A stretch of 40,526 bases of DNA. Origin: JBAWAP01 sp049589355 (lineage in GTDB: Bacteria; Chloroflexota; Anaerolineae; VGOG01). Shown in pieces: positions 31,849 to 40,526 of this stretch (its first letter is position 1; every line of letters begins with the position of its first letter). The stretch lies in NCBI GenBank assembly GCA_049589355.1, contig JBAWAP010000149.1, positions 1 through 40,526 on the forward strand. The letters are read 5' to 3'. Position numbers and translations under genes: made by a program. Below the pieces are notes generated by a model, which worked only from the letters and a program-made list of their open reading frames with translations, did no database searches and was not told where the DNA came from.

Positions 31849-32004
31849 TGACTGCAATATGTATACACAATGGCAATTTAGAAAGAAGAACGGGTGGGTT
31901 TGTCGTAAGGCAAGCGACTCGGTCCGCCTCGACGGGCGGCGATGTCAGGACCAGCGCAGCAAGAACGCGCTCTTCAGATTATCATTGACTACAATCTGCA
32001 TATA
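31849..32004 (+). promoter_or_regulatory. Imperfect direct repeats upstream of the regulator
   Basis: TGACTGCAATATGTATA (31849-31865) and TGACTACAATCTGCATATA (31986-32004) match at most positions. The second lies just before the ribosome site of the regulator. They could be operator sites for autoregulation. The 190 bp gap between the two genes holds no other clear feature. Confidence 0.3.
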
Positions 32005-32019
32005 TGAAGGAGGTGTTCC

Positions 32020-32673
32020 ATGCTGAAAGAACTCTTTTCTTCATCGGCACGGGTCCAAATCCTGAGCCTCTTGTTATTGAACTCCGACACTAAATTCTAC
32101 CAGAGGGAGATCGAGACCATAACGGGCCTGGCTATACGCTCCATCCAACGAGAAACCGAGAATTTGGAGGCCCTGGGAGTGATCCACAAGTCCACCGACA
32201 CCAACAAAGTATACTTCCAGGGCAACCGTGACTACAGCTCGTTCCCAGAGCTGAGAAGGATGCTCCTCAAGACGGTCGGCTCGAAGGTTGTCCTGGCAGA
32301 TGCACAGGCTGACAATCAGGTTAAAGTCGCTTTGATCCACGGCCCCTTTGCTTCGGAGCGGGAAAGGCTGACCGATCCCATAGCAATCTTTGTGGTGGGA
32401 GACATCTCGAAGCAAGAGCTTCAAGCCAGGGCCGAGGAGGTTCAAAGCTCTATCAACAGGGAGATCACTTGCTACGTCCGCACTCCCCAGAGCTTTCGCA
32501 GCAGGGTTCAATTAGGTTACGGTTTCGTGGCCAATGTGCTGGCTGGCCCGAAGCTGTTTCTGATCGGGGATAAGAGGACGTTGCGCTCGCTGGCCACCGG
32601 GGCATGGGAACGAAGAGTGCCTCTCAAGCGCGAGCGCGCCGCTGAGGTATTCGAATGGTGGAACATTCCTTGA
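32020..32673 (+). CDS. wHTH regulator fused to a degenerate nucleotidyltransferase domain
   Basis: 217 aa. The N-terminal winged helix (about 1-70, ARVQILSLLLL ... FYQREIETITGLAIRSIQRE) is typical of ArsR/MarR-like repressors. A second domain resembles MinNT/MNT nucleotidyltransferases: ALIHGPFAS (108-112) corresponds to GSFAxG, and TDPIAIFVVGD (118-128) to SDIDLLVVGD. Only the first Asp of the DxD pair remains and the Ser is lost, so catalysis is unlikely. It may have become a ligand sensor. AAGGAGGTG lies 6 nt before the ATG. The stop overlaps the epimerase ATG (TGATG), linking it to this pathway. Confidence 0.7.
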   Translation: MLKELFSSSARVQILSLLLLNSDTKFYQREIETITGLAIRSIQRETENLEALGVIHKSTDTNKVYFQGNRDYSSFPELRRMLLKTVGSKVVLADAQADNQVKVALIHGPFASERERLTDPIAIFVVGDISKQELQARAEEVQSSINREITCYVRTPQSFRSRVQLGYGFVANVLAGPKLFLIGDKRTLRSLATGAWERRVPLKRERAAEVFEWWNIP

Positions 32674-33086
32674 TGGATAGAGTCATGATCAAGAAGATAG
32701 ACCACATCGGCGTCGTCGTGCACAGCATCGAGGAAGCTCTGCAGGTCTATGAGGAGGCCCTGGGACTAGAGCTGAACGATGTCAAAGAGGTACCGGAGCA
32801 AGCGGTGAAGGTTGCCTTTTTGCCTGTGGGCGATAGCGAAATCGAGTTGGTGGAGCCTCTGACCAGCGATAGCGGCGTTGCCAAGTTCCTGGAGAAGCGG
32901 GGCGAAGGGATTCATCACATCTGCTTCGAGGTTGACGACATCGAGGCCGCGCTGCAGGATTTGGCGGCCAAGGGAGTCCGACTCATTGACGAGCAGCCTC
33001 GCCAAGGAGCTCACGGCCGGGTGGCTTTCTTACATCCCAAAAGCGCCCACGGCGTGCTCATTGAGCTGATCGAAAAGCCGTGCTAG
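32673..33086 (+). CDS. mce: Methylmalonyl-CoA epimerase
   Basis: A 137 aa glyoxalase/VOC-fold enzyme converting (S)- to (R)-methylmalonyl-CoA, the substrate of the mutase. The metal ligands are visible: KIDHIGVVV (His), IELVEPL (Glu), GIHHICFEV (His) and LIELIEK (Glu). The ATG at 32673 overlaps the regulator's TGA. The ATG at 32685 (MIKKIDHIG) is the conventional family start and could be used instead. The longer frame from 32655 was rejected as non-conserved. Confidence 0.9.
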   Translation: MDRVMIKKIDHIGVVVHSIEEALQVYEEALGLELNDVKEVPEQAVKVAFLPVGDSEIELVEPLTSDSGVAKFLEKRGEGIHHICFEVDDIEAALQDLAAKGVRLIDEQPRQGAHGRVAFLHPKSAHGVLIELIEKPC

Positions 33087-33186
33087 TGAGCGGCGGCATC
33101 GTTTCGACTCCCTGTTGTAGGCGGCCAACGCGGATTCCAGGACTTGCATTGATTATGAAATGGATACCGGTTGGAGGGTAAAGCAC

Positions 33187-33747
33187 ATGGCAGGCCAAGA
33201 GACGAGTTTCAAGGCGTATTCCTACCGGACGAGTTCCCGTTTCGGGAGCCGTGTCAGGGTGTCAGTGGATGGCCAGACAGTCTCGGTCACTGGTCCGAGG
33301 GTAGGAGTTATCATTTATCGTCTGTGGATAGCCGCACAACTGGTCCTTTTCTGGGCGATAGTGCCAGTGTTACTGGTCGCGGCGGTCCTCTGGGATTGGA
33401 GATACTTGGTTGTCGCGCTGGTGCTGGCAATTGCACACTGGGCCGTAAGCACTTTCGGAGCGGTGTGTCTGTGGGAACTGGAGAATGTCAAGGCTTTCAC
33501 AGCAGGAACAGAGGGCCAGACCACAACGTTCGCTGTGAGTGCAGTCAAGCGTGTGACGGTCGGGCGTGGTTGGGCGAGAAAAGGCCTGTGGTTGGTCATC
33601 GCGCCGTATGTTGCTGGGATCAACAAGATGGCGGAAGGGTATGCAGTGTCGTTCGAAGCGCCGGCCGGGGAGAGGGACGAGGACATGGTCTACGCGCTAC
33701 ACATGCAGACAAAGGAAGAAGCCCAGGCTTTGGTGAGACTTCTTTGA
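33187..33747 (+). CDS. Two-helix membrane protein of unknown function (PH-like flanks)
   Basis: 186 aa from the ATG at 33187, which has GGAGG 9 nt upstream. Two adjacent membrane segments (about 41-69 and 72-94) split two soluble parts. The C-terminal part has TTTFAVSAVKRVTVGRGWARKG and a closing MQTKEEAQALVRLL helix, a layout like bacterial PH-domain (bPH) membrane proteins. I do not recognise the family with confidence. It sits between the epimerase and cobalamin adenosyltransferase genes, but a B12 link is unproven. Confidence 0.55.
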   Translation: MAGQETSFKAYSYRTSSRFGSRVRVSVDGQTVSVTGPRVGVIIYRLWIAAQLVLFWAIVPVLLVAAVLWDWRYLVVALVLAIAHWAVSTFGAVCLWELENVKAFTAGTEGQTTTFAVSAVKRVTVGRGWARKGLWLVIAPYVAGINKMAEGYAVSFEAPAGERDEDMVYALHMQTKEEAQALVRLL

Positions 33748-33811
33748 GGGCGGCAATTCGCCGATTGAGAAGACGGAGGCCGCCTAACTCGTGGCCGTTA
33801 AGGAGAATCTA

Positions 33812-34339
33812 ATGCCGTTAGAGCGTGGTCTCATCCAGGTTTACACTGGCCTGGGCAAAGGCAAGACCACTGCCGCCCTGGGGTTAGCCCTCCGGGCAGC
33901 AGGACAAGGGCTCAAAGTCTACATCATCCAGTTTATGAAGGGCTGGCCCGAGTACGGTGAGCTAGTCAGCGTAGAGAAGCTGCCTAACATCACCTTGCGC
34001 CAGTTCGGCCGACCTGAGTTCGTGGACCAAGACAACCCCGATCCTGAAGACATCCGCCAGGCTCACGAAGCCCTGGATCACGCCCGCCAGATTATTCTGG
34101 GTGGCCAGTACGACATCGTGATCCTCGACGAGATCAACGTGGCCTTGGGCTTCGGGCTCATCAGCCTGGCCGAGGTGCTAAGCCTACTCGATGCCAAGCC
34201 AGAGAAGGTTGAGCTGGTGCTCACCGGCCGCTATGCTCACCCTGATGTAGTCAAGCGGGCCGACTTGGTGACGGAGATGTTGGACATCAAGCATCCGTAT
34301 GCTGAGGGGGTAGTGGGGCGAAGAGGGATCGAGTATTGA
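33812..34339 (+). CDS. cobO: Cob(I)alamin adenosyltransferase (CobA/CobO/BtuR type)
   Basis: 175 aa. It adds the adenosyl group to cob(I)alamin, making the coenzyme required by the mutases in this cluster. The P-loop variant TGLGKGKTTAALG (11-24) and the KGWPEYGE and LDEINVALGFGLI segments are typical of the family. The ATG at 33812 has AAGGAG 6 nt before it. The GTG at 33791 would add seven non-conserved residues. It ends 13 nt before the converging MNT gene. Confidence 0.92.
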   Translation: MPLERGLIQVYTGLGKGKTTAALGLALRAAGQGLKVYIIQFMKGWPEYGELVSVEKLPNITLRQFGRPEFVDQDNPDPEDIRQAHEALDHARQIILGGQYDIVILDEINVALGFGLISLAEVLSLLDAKPEKVELVLTGRYAHPDVVKRADLVTEMLDIKHPYAEGVVGRRGIEY

Positions 34340-34352
34340 TTACAGATAATGC

Positions 34353-34685
34353 TTACTCTGCTTCGTAGATCACCTTCCCTATGCGCTTGATCTCGCCTAG
34401 GAAGGTAAGATGATGAGCATTTTCGTATTCTTCAGAGCTGTAGCCTAGGGCCTCCAAAGCCAGATCACATCCCAAGCGTTTGCGTCCTAGGAGGCCTTGA
34501 CGTTCCCATTGATCAAGGCTGTCAAAATCCGGGGAAATAACAGCGATGTCTACATCGCTCCACTCATCTGGATGACCGCGGGCATAGGAGCCATAAAGGA
34601 TGACTCTTGAAATGCGGATTTCATCCTCTAATGCTTGCACATATTCCTTGATTATCCTTCTGAGCTCAGCCTCTGTCTTAGCCAT
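34353..34685 (-). CDS. mntA: MNT-type nucleotidyltransferase antitoxin
   Basis: 110 aa minimal nucleotidyltransferase. The catalytic GSYARG (32-37) and SDVDIAVI (D45 and D47) are intact, in contrast to the regulator at 32020. In HEPN/MNT toxin-antitoxin modules such proteins neutralise the HEPN RNase by adding AMP to it. The start overlaps the HEPN gene by 34 nt. Confidence 0.88.
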   Translation of the reverse strand: MAKTEAELRRIIKEYVQALEDEIRISRVILYGSYARGHPDEWSDVDIAVISPDFDSLDQWERQGLLGRKRLGCDLALEALGYSSEEYENAHHLTFLGEIKRIGKVIYEAE

Positions 34686-35032
34686 TTGTACAGTTCCTTC
34701 GTCTTATCCAGGCAACTCTGGGCTCGCCCTTTGGTGAAGCCTTTAAGGTCTTCCGGGTAGCGTGTCGGCACACTCTGCTCAGACATCTCGGCTGCGAATT
34801 CTTGCAGATGGGACGGGAACTCGATTCCAGCGACATGTGCCAGTCGCAGCCAATTATGAATCTTGGGAGGAAACCGGTCGGCAAACTCCACCACGCAGGC
34901 CTTGAGCAGCTTTTCGATGCAAAGATGGCACATGAAGACCACATAGACCCAGCGTTCTGTTCTGAACAAGGCCTCAGCGGTCTCCAGGTCATATTTGGCT
35001 CTTTCGACCCAAGATTTTGTGTGCTCTTTCAT
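34652..35032 (-). CDS. hepT: HEPN-domain toxin (RNase)
   Basis: 126 aa helical protein. The RX4-6H RNase motif of HEPN toxins is RFPPKIH (R53, H59). The N-terminal WVERAKYDLETAEALF is the common HEPN helix. The pair is a mobile defence or stability module inserted into the mutase cluster in reverse orientation. The predicted transcript appears leaderless. Confidence 0.88.
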   Translation of the reverse strand: MKEHTKSWVERAKYDLETAEALFRTERWVYVVFMCHLCIEKLLKACVVEFADRFPPKIHNWLRLAHVAGIEFPSHLQEFAAEMSEQSVPTRYPEDLKGFTKGRAQSCLDKTKELYKWLRQRLSSEG

Positions 35033-35039
35033 CGTTGTT

Positions 35040-35068
35040 ATGATACATCAGTGAAAGAATTTTGTCAA
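35040..35068 (-). promoter_or_regulatory. Promoter of the HEPN/MNT module
   Basis: TTGACA (35068-35063), 17 bp, TATCAT (35045-35040). Only 7 nt separate the -10 from the ATG (35032), so the mRNA should be leaderless. It shares a 53 bp gap with the divergent mutase B gene. Confidence 0.8.
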
Positions 35069-35085
35069 CATTGGGAGGATGTTGC

Positions 35086-36765
<1,680 letters not shown>

Positions 36766-36836
36766 GGGTTGGAGACTGGATGTTGGAAGCTGGAAGTTGG
36801 AAGTTTGAGCTTTGAACTTTGGATTGGGAGGAATCT
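36766..36836. repeat. GGAAGTTGG-type repeat spacer
   Basis: TTGGAGACTGGATGTTGGAAG and variants fill the spacer before the B12-binding gene. Confidence 0.45.
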
Positions 36837-37238
36837 ATGCCCGAGAAAAAGATTCGAGTGCTTATCGCCAAGCCGGGCCTGGACGGCCACGATCGCGGAG
36901 CCAAGGTAGTGGCGCGGGCCCTGCGCGATGCCGGAATGGAGGTCATCTACACCGGCCTCCGCCAGACGCCGGAGATGATCGTGGAGGCAGCCCTGCAGGA
37001 GGACGTGGACGTGGTGGGCCTCTCCATTCTGTCGGGAGCCCATACGACGCTCTTCCCTCGAATCATCAACCTTCTAAAGGAGAACGGCCTGGACGACGTG
37101 TTGGTCGTTGCCGGCGGGATCATCCCCGACGAGGATGTGCCAGCCCTCAACGAACTGGGTATCCGAGGCATTTTTGGGCCGGGCACATCCACCAAGCAGG
37201 TGATCCAATTCATCGAGGAGGAGATTGGTGAACGGTAA
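36837..37238 (+). CDS. B12-binding small subunit of acyl-CoA mutase
   Basis: A 133 aa Rossmann-like cobalamin-binding domain. The base-off/His-on motif DGHDRG is at 16-21, with His18 as the cobalt ligand. The downstream LSILSGAH and VVAGGIIP segments are also typical. It supplies the coenzyme to the large subunits. The ATG has GGGAGG 6-8 nt before it. The TTG at 36819 was rejected. Only one such subunit lies in the window for two large subunits. Confidence 0.94.
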   Translation: MPEKKIRVLIAKPGLDGHDRGAKVVARALRDAGMEVIYTGLRQTPEMIVEAALQEDVDVVGLSILSGAHTTLFPRIINLLKENGLDDVLVVAGGIIPDEDVPALNELGIRGIFGPGTSTKQVIQFIEEEIGER

Positions 37239-37326
37239 TTGGTACACTGGTAAACTGGTAAATCGGGAAACGATTCACCAATCTACCAGTTTACCAATCT
37301 ACCAATTTACCAACCTACCCGACATC
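37239..37326. repeat. Repeat spacer with a 12 bp inverted pair before meaB
   Basis: ACCAATTT/ACTGGTAA-type units. GGTAAACTGGTA (37249-37260) is complementary to TACCAGTTTACC (37284-37295). The GTG at 37225 would translate this spacer into an unconserved MeaB extension. Confidence 0.5.
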
Positions 37327-38271
37327 ATGGAACTTATCCAACGATTGTTGACGGGCGATCGCCGCGCCATCGCCCGTTTGATTACGATAATAGAAAACGA
37401 TGGGGCTGAGGCGCGAGAGGCCCTGTCCATGCTCTATCCCCACACTGGCCAGGCTCACATCGTGGGCGTTACAGGCGCGCCGGGCACGGGCAAGAGCACC
37501 CTGGTCAACGAGCTGGCCAAGGTCTACCGCCAGAGGGGCCGCACGGTGGGCATCATCGCTGTGGACCCCACCAGCCCTTTCTCCGGCGGAGCCCTCTTAG
37601 GCGATCGCATCAGGATGCGGGACCTGTCGGGAGACCCGGGCATCTTTATTCGCAGCATGGCCACCCGTGGTAGCCTGGGTGGCCTGGCCCGGGCCACCGC
37701 CGACGTTATCAAGGTACTGGACGCCGCTGGCTATCAGACGATTTTCGTGGAGACGGTGGGGGCCGGCCAGGCGGAGGTGGACATCGCCAAGGCCGCCCAC
37801 ACCACTATTGTGGTGGAAGCACCGGGCCTGGGTGACGACATCCAGGCCATCAAAGCCGGCATCACCGAGATCGCCGACATCTTCGTGGTCAACAAGGCCG
37901 ACCGGGAGGGAGCCGACAGCACCGCCCTGGCCCTGCAGATGATCCTGGACCTCAACCACCTCTCGCACCTTTCGCCCCAGAGTCCTGGCTGGCGCCCTCC
38001 CATTCATAAGACGATAGCCCTCCACGGCGAGGGCATCGGTGCCGTGGTAGAAGTCATCGAAGAACACGCCGCTTACCTGCAGGAAAGTGGGAATCTCCAG
38101 CGACGCGAGCGAGAGCGCGTTGAGGGAGAACTCAGGAGTATTCTAACTCAGGAAATGGCCAGGAGCTTCTTCGGAAGACTGGATGACGTGCAGTTCGACA
38201 GCCTTATTGACCGCATCCTTCGCCGCGAGCTGGACCCCTACTCGGCTGCGGCGTTGCTTCTTGAAGAGTGA
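37327..38271 (+). CDS. meaB: Methylmalonyl-CoA mutase-associated GTPase (MeaB/ArgK)
   Basis: 314 aa G3E-family GTPase that loads and protects the mutase's cobalamin. P-loop GAPGTGKST (50-58), VDPTSPFSGGALLGDRIRM switch region and the NKADREGAD base-recognition motif are visible. Start at the ATG after the repeat spacer. Family N-termini begin near LIQRLLTGDRRAIARLI, which supports this choice. It ends 6 nt before mutM. Confidence 0.93.
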   Translation: MELIQRLLTGDRRAIARLITIIENDGAEAREALSMLYPHTGQAHIVGVTGAPGTGKSTLVNELAKVYRQRGRTVGIIAVDPTSPFSGGALLGDRIRMRDLSGDPGIFIRSMATRGSLGGLARATADVIKVLDAAGYQTIFVETVGAGQAEVDIAKAAHTTIVVEAPGLGDDIQAIKAGITEIADIFVVNKADREGADSTALALQMILDLNHLSHLSPQSPGWRPPIHKTIALHGEGIGAVVEVIEEHAAYLQESGNLQRRERERVEGELRSILTQEMARSFFGRLDDVQFDSLIDRILRRELDPYSAAALLLEE

Positions 38272-38277
38272 GAACGT

Positions 38278-39090
38278 ATGCCTGAACTACCAGAGGTTGA
38301 AACCATTGCGCGCGGCCTGCTAGACCCCCTCGTCGGCCGCACTATCGTTGGGGTCCGCATCGGCTGGGAGAATTTGGTCGCCAAGCCAACGGTGGAGGAG
38401 TTCAAACGCGGCCTCGTGGGCCAAAAGGTCCTCGCTGTGAAGCGGCGGGGCAAGTACCTGATCTGCGCTCTTTCGGGGGGAGAAAGCCTGATCTTTCACC
38501 TGCGCATGACGGGCCGCCTTCTGATCAAGAATTCCAGCGATGAGCTCGACAAGCACGACCACCTTATCTTCGAGCTGGACGATGGGCGGGAACTGCGCTT
38601 CAACGAGATGCGCAAGCTGGGCCGGGTCTATCTGGTGGACGACGAGGAGAAGATAGTGGGCGGGCTGGGGCCGGAACCCCTGGACGACGATTTCGCCCTG
38701 GCCGATTTCGCCGCCCTCCTCTCTGGAAGGCGGGGCATGATCAAGCCCCTGCTCCTGAACCAGCGGTTCATCGCTGGCATTGGCAACATCTACGCCGACG
38801 AAGCCCTCTTCACCGCCCGCATCCACCCTGAGCGCAGGGCCGACACGTTGACAGCCGAGGACATCGAGTGTCTGTATAGCGCTATCCACCAAGTTTTGCA
38901 GCAGGGGATCGAAAACAGGGGCACCACTTTAACTGCCTATCGCGACGCCGAGGGGAGGGAGGGGAGGAATCAGGAATATCTTCGGGTGTTCAGGCGCACG
39001 GGGCAGCCCTGCCCCCGCTGCGGGACGCCCATCGAGCGCACGGTAGTGGGCGGACGGGGGACGTTTTTTTGCCCCCAGTGCCAGAAGTGA
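38278..39090 (+). CDS. mutM: Formamidopyrimidine-DNA glycosylase
   Basis: 270 aa base-excision repair enzyme for 8-oxoguanine. Catalytic Pro2-Glu3 (MPELPEVETIARGL), the conserved Lys near 59 and the HLRMTGRL segment are present. A C-terminal zinc finger has CPRC (after GQP) and CPQC spacing. The helix-two-turn-helix lies at about 155-185 (NQRFIAGIGNIYADEALF). It is probably co-transcribed with meaB, though functionally unrelated. Confidence 0.96.
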   Translation: MPELPEVETIARGLLDPLVGRTIVGVRIGWENLVAKPTVEEFKRGLVGQKVLAVKRRGKYLICALSGGESLIFHLRMTGRLLIKNSSDELDKHDHLIFELDDGRELRFNEMRKLGRVYLVDDEEKIVGGLGPEPLDDDFALADFAALLSGRRGMIKPLLLNQRFIAGIGNIYADEALFTARIHPERRADTLTAEDIECLYSAIHQVLQQGIENRGTTLTAYRDAEGREGRNQEYLRVFRRTGQPCPRCGTPIERTVVGGRGTFFCPQCQK

Positions 39091-39098
39091 TCTTCGCC

Positions 39099-39139
39099 AA
39101 AAACGAAGGGCGGGGAAGAAGCCTCCACCCTCTTCGTTT
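39099..39139 (-). terminator. Terminator between mutM and the MBL gene
   Basis: AAACGAAG/CTTCGTTT with an inner GGG/CCC pairing. TTTTT follows on the minus strand. It may also stop mutM transcripts from the other side. Confidence 0.65.
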
Positions 39140-39140
39140 G

Positions 39141-39995
39141 CTAGGGCTTTCCTGATTCGGGTGCCACCTCGATCACTTTGTACTTCCCATCCTCCTCCCG
39201 CAGATACCCCATCTGGACCCGCGAGTCGTGCTCAAAGATGAGGAGGGCCTCCTTCTCCAGAGCCCAATCTCTAATGCGGCGCTTGGTTTCTATAGTTTCC
39301 AAAGGCTCTACGTCAAAGGCGGACACCCAGGCGAGGCGCTCGATGCCTATCGCCCAGGAGGCCAGGTCACCCAGGTAGATAGCCGTCTCCCCACCTGATT
39401 CGATAACGACACTCTGGTGAGCTCGGGTGTGGCCTCTGGTGACAATACATCGCACCTCGGAGGTGACGCGCGTGTCGCCGTAAAGGAGGCGCAATTGGCC
39501 ACGCTTTTCCAAGGGGACCAAATTCTCGGCCAGGTAGGTGGCTTTGGTGCGCTCGTTAGGGTAACGGGCATCGGCCCACTCCAAGCGTTGGACCCAGTAT
39601 TCGGCGCTGGGGAAAGTGGGAACGACCTCTCCCTCCCTCAAGATAGTGTTCCCGCCGCAGTGGTCGGAGTGAAGATGGGTGTTAATGACGATCTCAATCT
39701 CCTCGGGAGCGAAGCCCAGGCGGCGCAAGTCCCCCAGCAGGCGACTCTCGCCCGCAATGCTGTAGATCTGGCGCTCTTTAGAAGACAGCTTATCGCCAAA
39801 GCCAGTATCTACCAATATCCTTCTGCCCTCGGAGACGACGAACAGACAGTTCAGGGCCATGGGGATTCGGTTCAACTCGTCGGCCTGAACGACTTTCTCC
39901 CAGAGCACTTTGGGCACCAGCCCGAAGTGTCCCCCGCCGTCCATCCAGGCGAGGCCATCGCTAACGATGTGCAAGTTCGCATTGCCAAGACGCAA
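39141..39995 (-). CDS. MBL-fold metallo-hydrolase
   Basis: 284 aa from a TTG start. The metal motif THLHSDHCGG is near residue 90, and the fold's other ligands lie in TRGHTRAH and LGDLASW. It resembles broad hydrolases such as lactonases, and the substrate is unknown. The TTG at 39995 has GGGAGG 6 nt upstream and begins the conserved LRLGNANLHIVSDG. The longer ATG frame from 40061 would translate a CGATTNN array (40013-40047) into an unconserved head (SRIGNRKSKI). Two starts remain possible. Confidence 0.85.
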   Translation of the reverse strand: MRLGNANLHIVSDGLAWMDGGGHFGLVPKVLWEKVVQADELNRIPMALNCLFVVSEGRRILVDTGFGDKLSSKERQIYSIAGESRLLGDLRRLGFAPEEIEIVINTHLHSDHCGGNTILREGEVVPTFPSAEYWVQRLEWADARYPNERTKATYLAENLVPLEKRGQLRLLYGDTRVTSEVRCIVTRGHTRAHQSVVIESGGETAIYLGDLASWAIGIERLAWVSAFDVEPLETIETKRRIRDWALEKEALLIFEHDSRVQMGYLREEDGKYKVIEVAPESGKP

Positions 39996-40012
39996 CTTTT
40001 TCCTCCCACAGA

Positions 40013-40047
40013 CGATTTTCGATTTCCGATTGCCGATTCTCGATTGC
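40013..40047. repeat. CGATTNN heptamer array upstream of the MBL gene
   Basis: Five 7 nt units: CGATTTT, CGATTTC, CGATTGC, CGATTCT, CGATTGC. Same family as the PyrFE linker. Confidence 0.65.
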
Positions 40048-40184
40048 TTGGAAATAGACATCAGTAATCACAAATCGAAGACCACACGACATCATTGCGC
40101 TGCCCCCTATTCTACCACGAAGGCCCCGTTCTGGCTAATCGCCTGGCTGACTAGGACTGGACTACCCCTAACATGGTAAAGCAA

Positions 40185-40244
40185 AGCTGGCTGCAAAGCC
40201 CTAAATGTCGGCCCAGTAAGTCAAAGTCGGCGATGCAGCCAGCT
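40185..40244. terminator. 11 bp inverted repeat, possible terminator of the HTH genes
   Basis: AGCTGGCTGCA (40185-40195) and its exact complement (40234-40244) with a 38 nt loop. On the minus strand TTTGCTTT follows. The 240 bp between this region and the MBL gene shows nothing else. Confidence 0.4.
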
Positions 40245-40298
40245 CAGTGGAGGTGAACGGTTATGCGGCTAGTAGACCATCAGGCTTCTCTTGAGTAA

Positions 40299-40436
40299 TC
40301 AGCGACGGCTGTTGCTGCGGTAAGAAACCAATCCGCCCTCGCTGTCTATCTTGCTCAGGGTGAACATATTCACCCACAGGTACCTTGCCGCCTCCTTGGA
40401 GGTCATGAGGTTACCCCTATCCTTTGCCAGTTTCAC
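40299..40436 (-). CDS. Excisionase-like HTH protein, short (possibly truncated)
   Basis: 45 aa from the GTG at 40436, or 35 from the ATG at 40406 (MTSKEAARYLWVNMFTLSKI). It carries the MerR/excisionase-type helix-turn-helix (TSKEAARYLxVxxxTLxKI) and then EGGLVSYRSNSRR and stop. The upstream neighbour has the expected wing TPGGHRRYS, which is absent here, so this copy seems to have lost its C-terminus. Confidence 0.6.
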   Translation of the reverse strand: MKLAKDRGNLMTSKEAARYLWVNMFTLSKIDSEGGLVSYRSNSRR

Positions 40437-40525
40437 ACCTCCCTTCTTTTGCGGCTATTGTTGAGGTATTGGTTCAACATCCTGAGGCTGTACCTGCGGT
40501 GCCCCCCGGGAGTGCGGTAAGGCAC
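40433..40525 (-). CDS. Excisionase-like HTH protein, C-terminal part (runs off window)
   Basis: The visible 30 residues, VPYRTPGGHRRYSLRMLNQY and a basic tail, are the wing and C-terminus of a MerR-type DNA-binding domain (HTH_17/excisionase). The next gene starts before this stop. The two copies are tandem relatives. Confidence 0.6.
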   Translation of the reverse strand: MPYRTPGGHRRYSLRMLNQYLNNSRKRREV

Positions 40526-40526
40526 C

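Noticed and set aside
33171..33812. 213-codon ORF overlapping the two-helix membrane protein
   Set aside because: Alternative frame without conserved features; the membrane protein frame has a ribosome site and clear hydrophobic segments.
37239..37326. Short repeats as a CRISPR array
   Set aside because: Units are 7-10 nt, degenerate and without unique spacers; no cas genes nearby.

Overview
The window looks like a chromosomal segment of an uncultured Chloroflexota bacterium, probably Anaerolineae-like. That placement is an inference from gene content and style, not from a marker gene. The supporting traits are an oxygen-independent ribonucleotide reductase, B12-dependent acyl-CoA mutases, a LysM-fused nucleoside-binding protein, many Uma2, HEPN/MNT and DUF433/DUF5615 genes, and spacers built from degenerate 7-10 nt repeats that spill into coding sequence. 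No rRNA, tRNA or CRISPR array was seen. Several genes have near-consensus sigma70-type promoters with 17 bp spacers.

Layout, left to right. (1) 1-425: the 5' end of an IS5-like transposase (minus) that appears to have truncated an unknown ORF. (2) 558-3409: nrdD-nrdG (plus), anaerobic dNTP synthesis. (3) 3462-5242: an M16 zinc peptidase (minus) under a promoter, a cyclic-di-GMP-I (GEMM) riboswitch and a leader terminator. A 155 bp palindromic MITE-like element with 9 bp flanking direct repeats lies just upstream. (4) 5655-8454: class V aminotransferase and a glycolate/lactate-type FAD oxidase (plus), suggesting glyoxylate/glycine metabolism. (5) 8481-10541: MFS exporter and SAM methyltransferase (minus). 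(6) 10637-14539: an accessory island, all minus strand. It holds a DUF433/DUF5615 toxin-antitoxin-like pair, a restriction-modification locus with a broken nuclease and an intact methyltransferase, a uroporphyrinogen-decarboxylase/NHL pseudogene mosaic and a Uma2 nuclease. (7) 14607-20608: a BMP-type nucleoside ABC transporter operon (minus). (8) 20680-26014: a pyrimidine operon pyrC-pyrB-pyrFE-pyrD-pyrK (minus), five proteins for six steps or activities from carbamoyl-aspartate to UMP. (9) 26039-29971: ftsK and the ComM/YifB-like ATPase (minus). (10) 30066-38271: a propionyl/methylmalonyl-CoA cluster (plus) with two mutase large subunits, a wHTH regulator, epimerase, cobalamin adenosyltransferase, B12-binding subunit and MeaB chaperone. 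A divergent HEPN/MNT module sits inside it. (11) 38278-39090: mutM; 39141-39995: MBL-fold hydrolase (minus). (12) 40185-40526: tandem excisionase-like HTH genes running off the right edge.

How the genes work together. The mutase cluster is a nearly complete B12-dependent module: CobO makes adenosylcobalamin, MeaB protects the mutase, and the epimerase supplies the right stereoisomer. The pyr genes are overlapping and co-transcribed. A terminator lies 25 nt before pyrC, so operon expression may depend on readthrough.

Most notable: the cyclic-di-GMP riboswitch in front of an M16 protease; the LysM-nucleoside-binding-protein fusion; short repeat arrays translated inside PyrFE and at several protein termini; and a restriction endonuclease interrupted by an in-frame amber codon and cut off at its catalytic motif.
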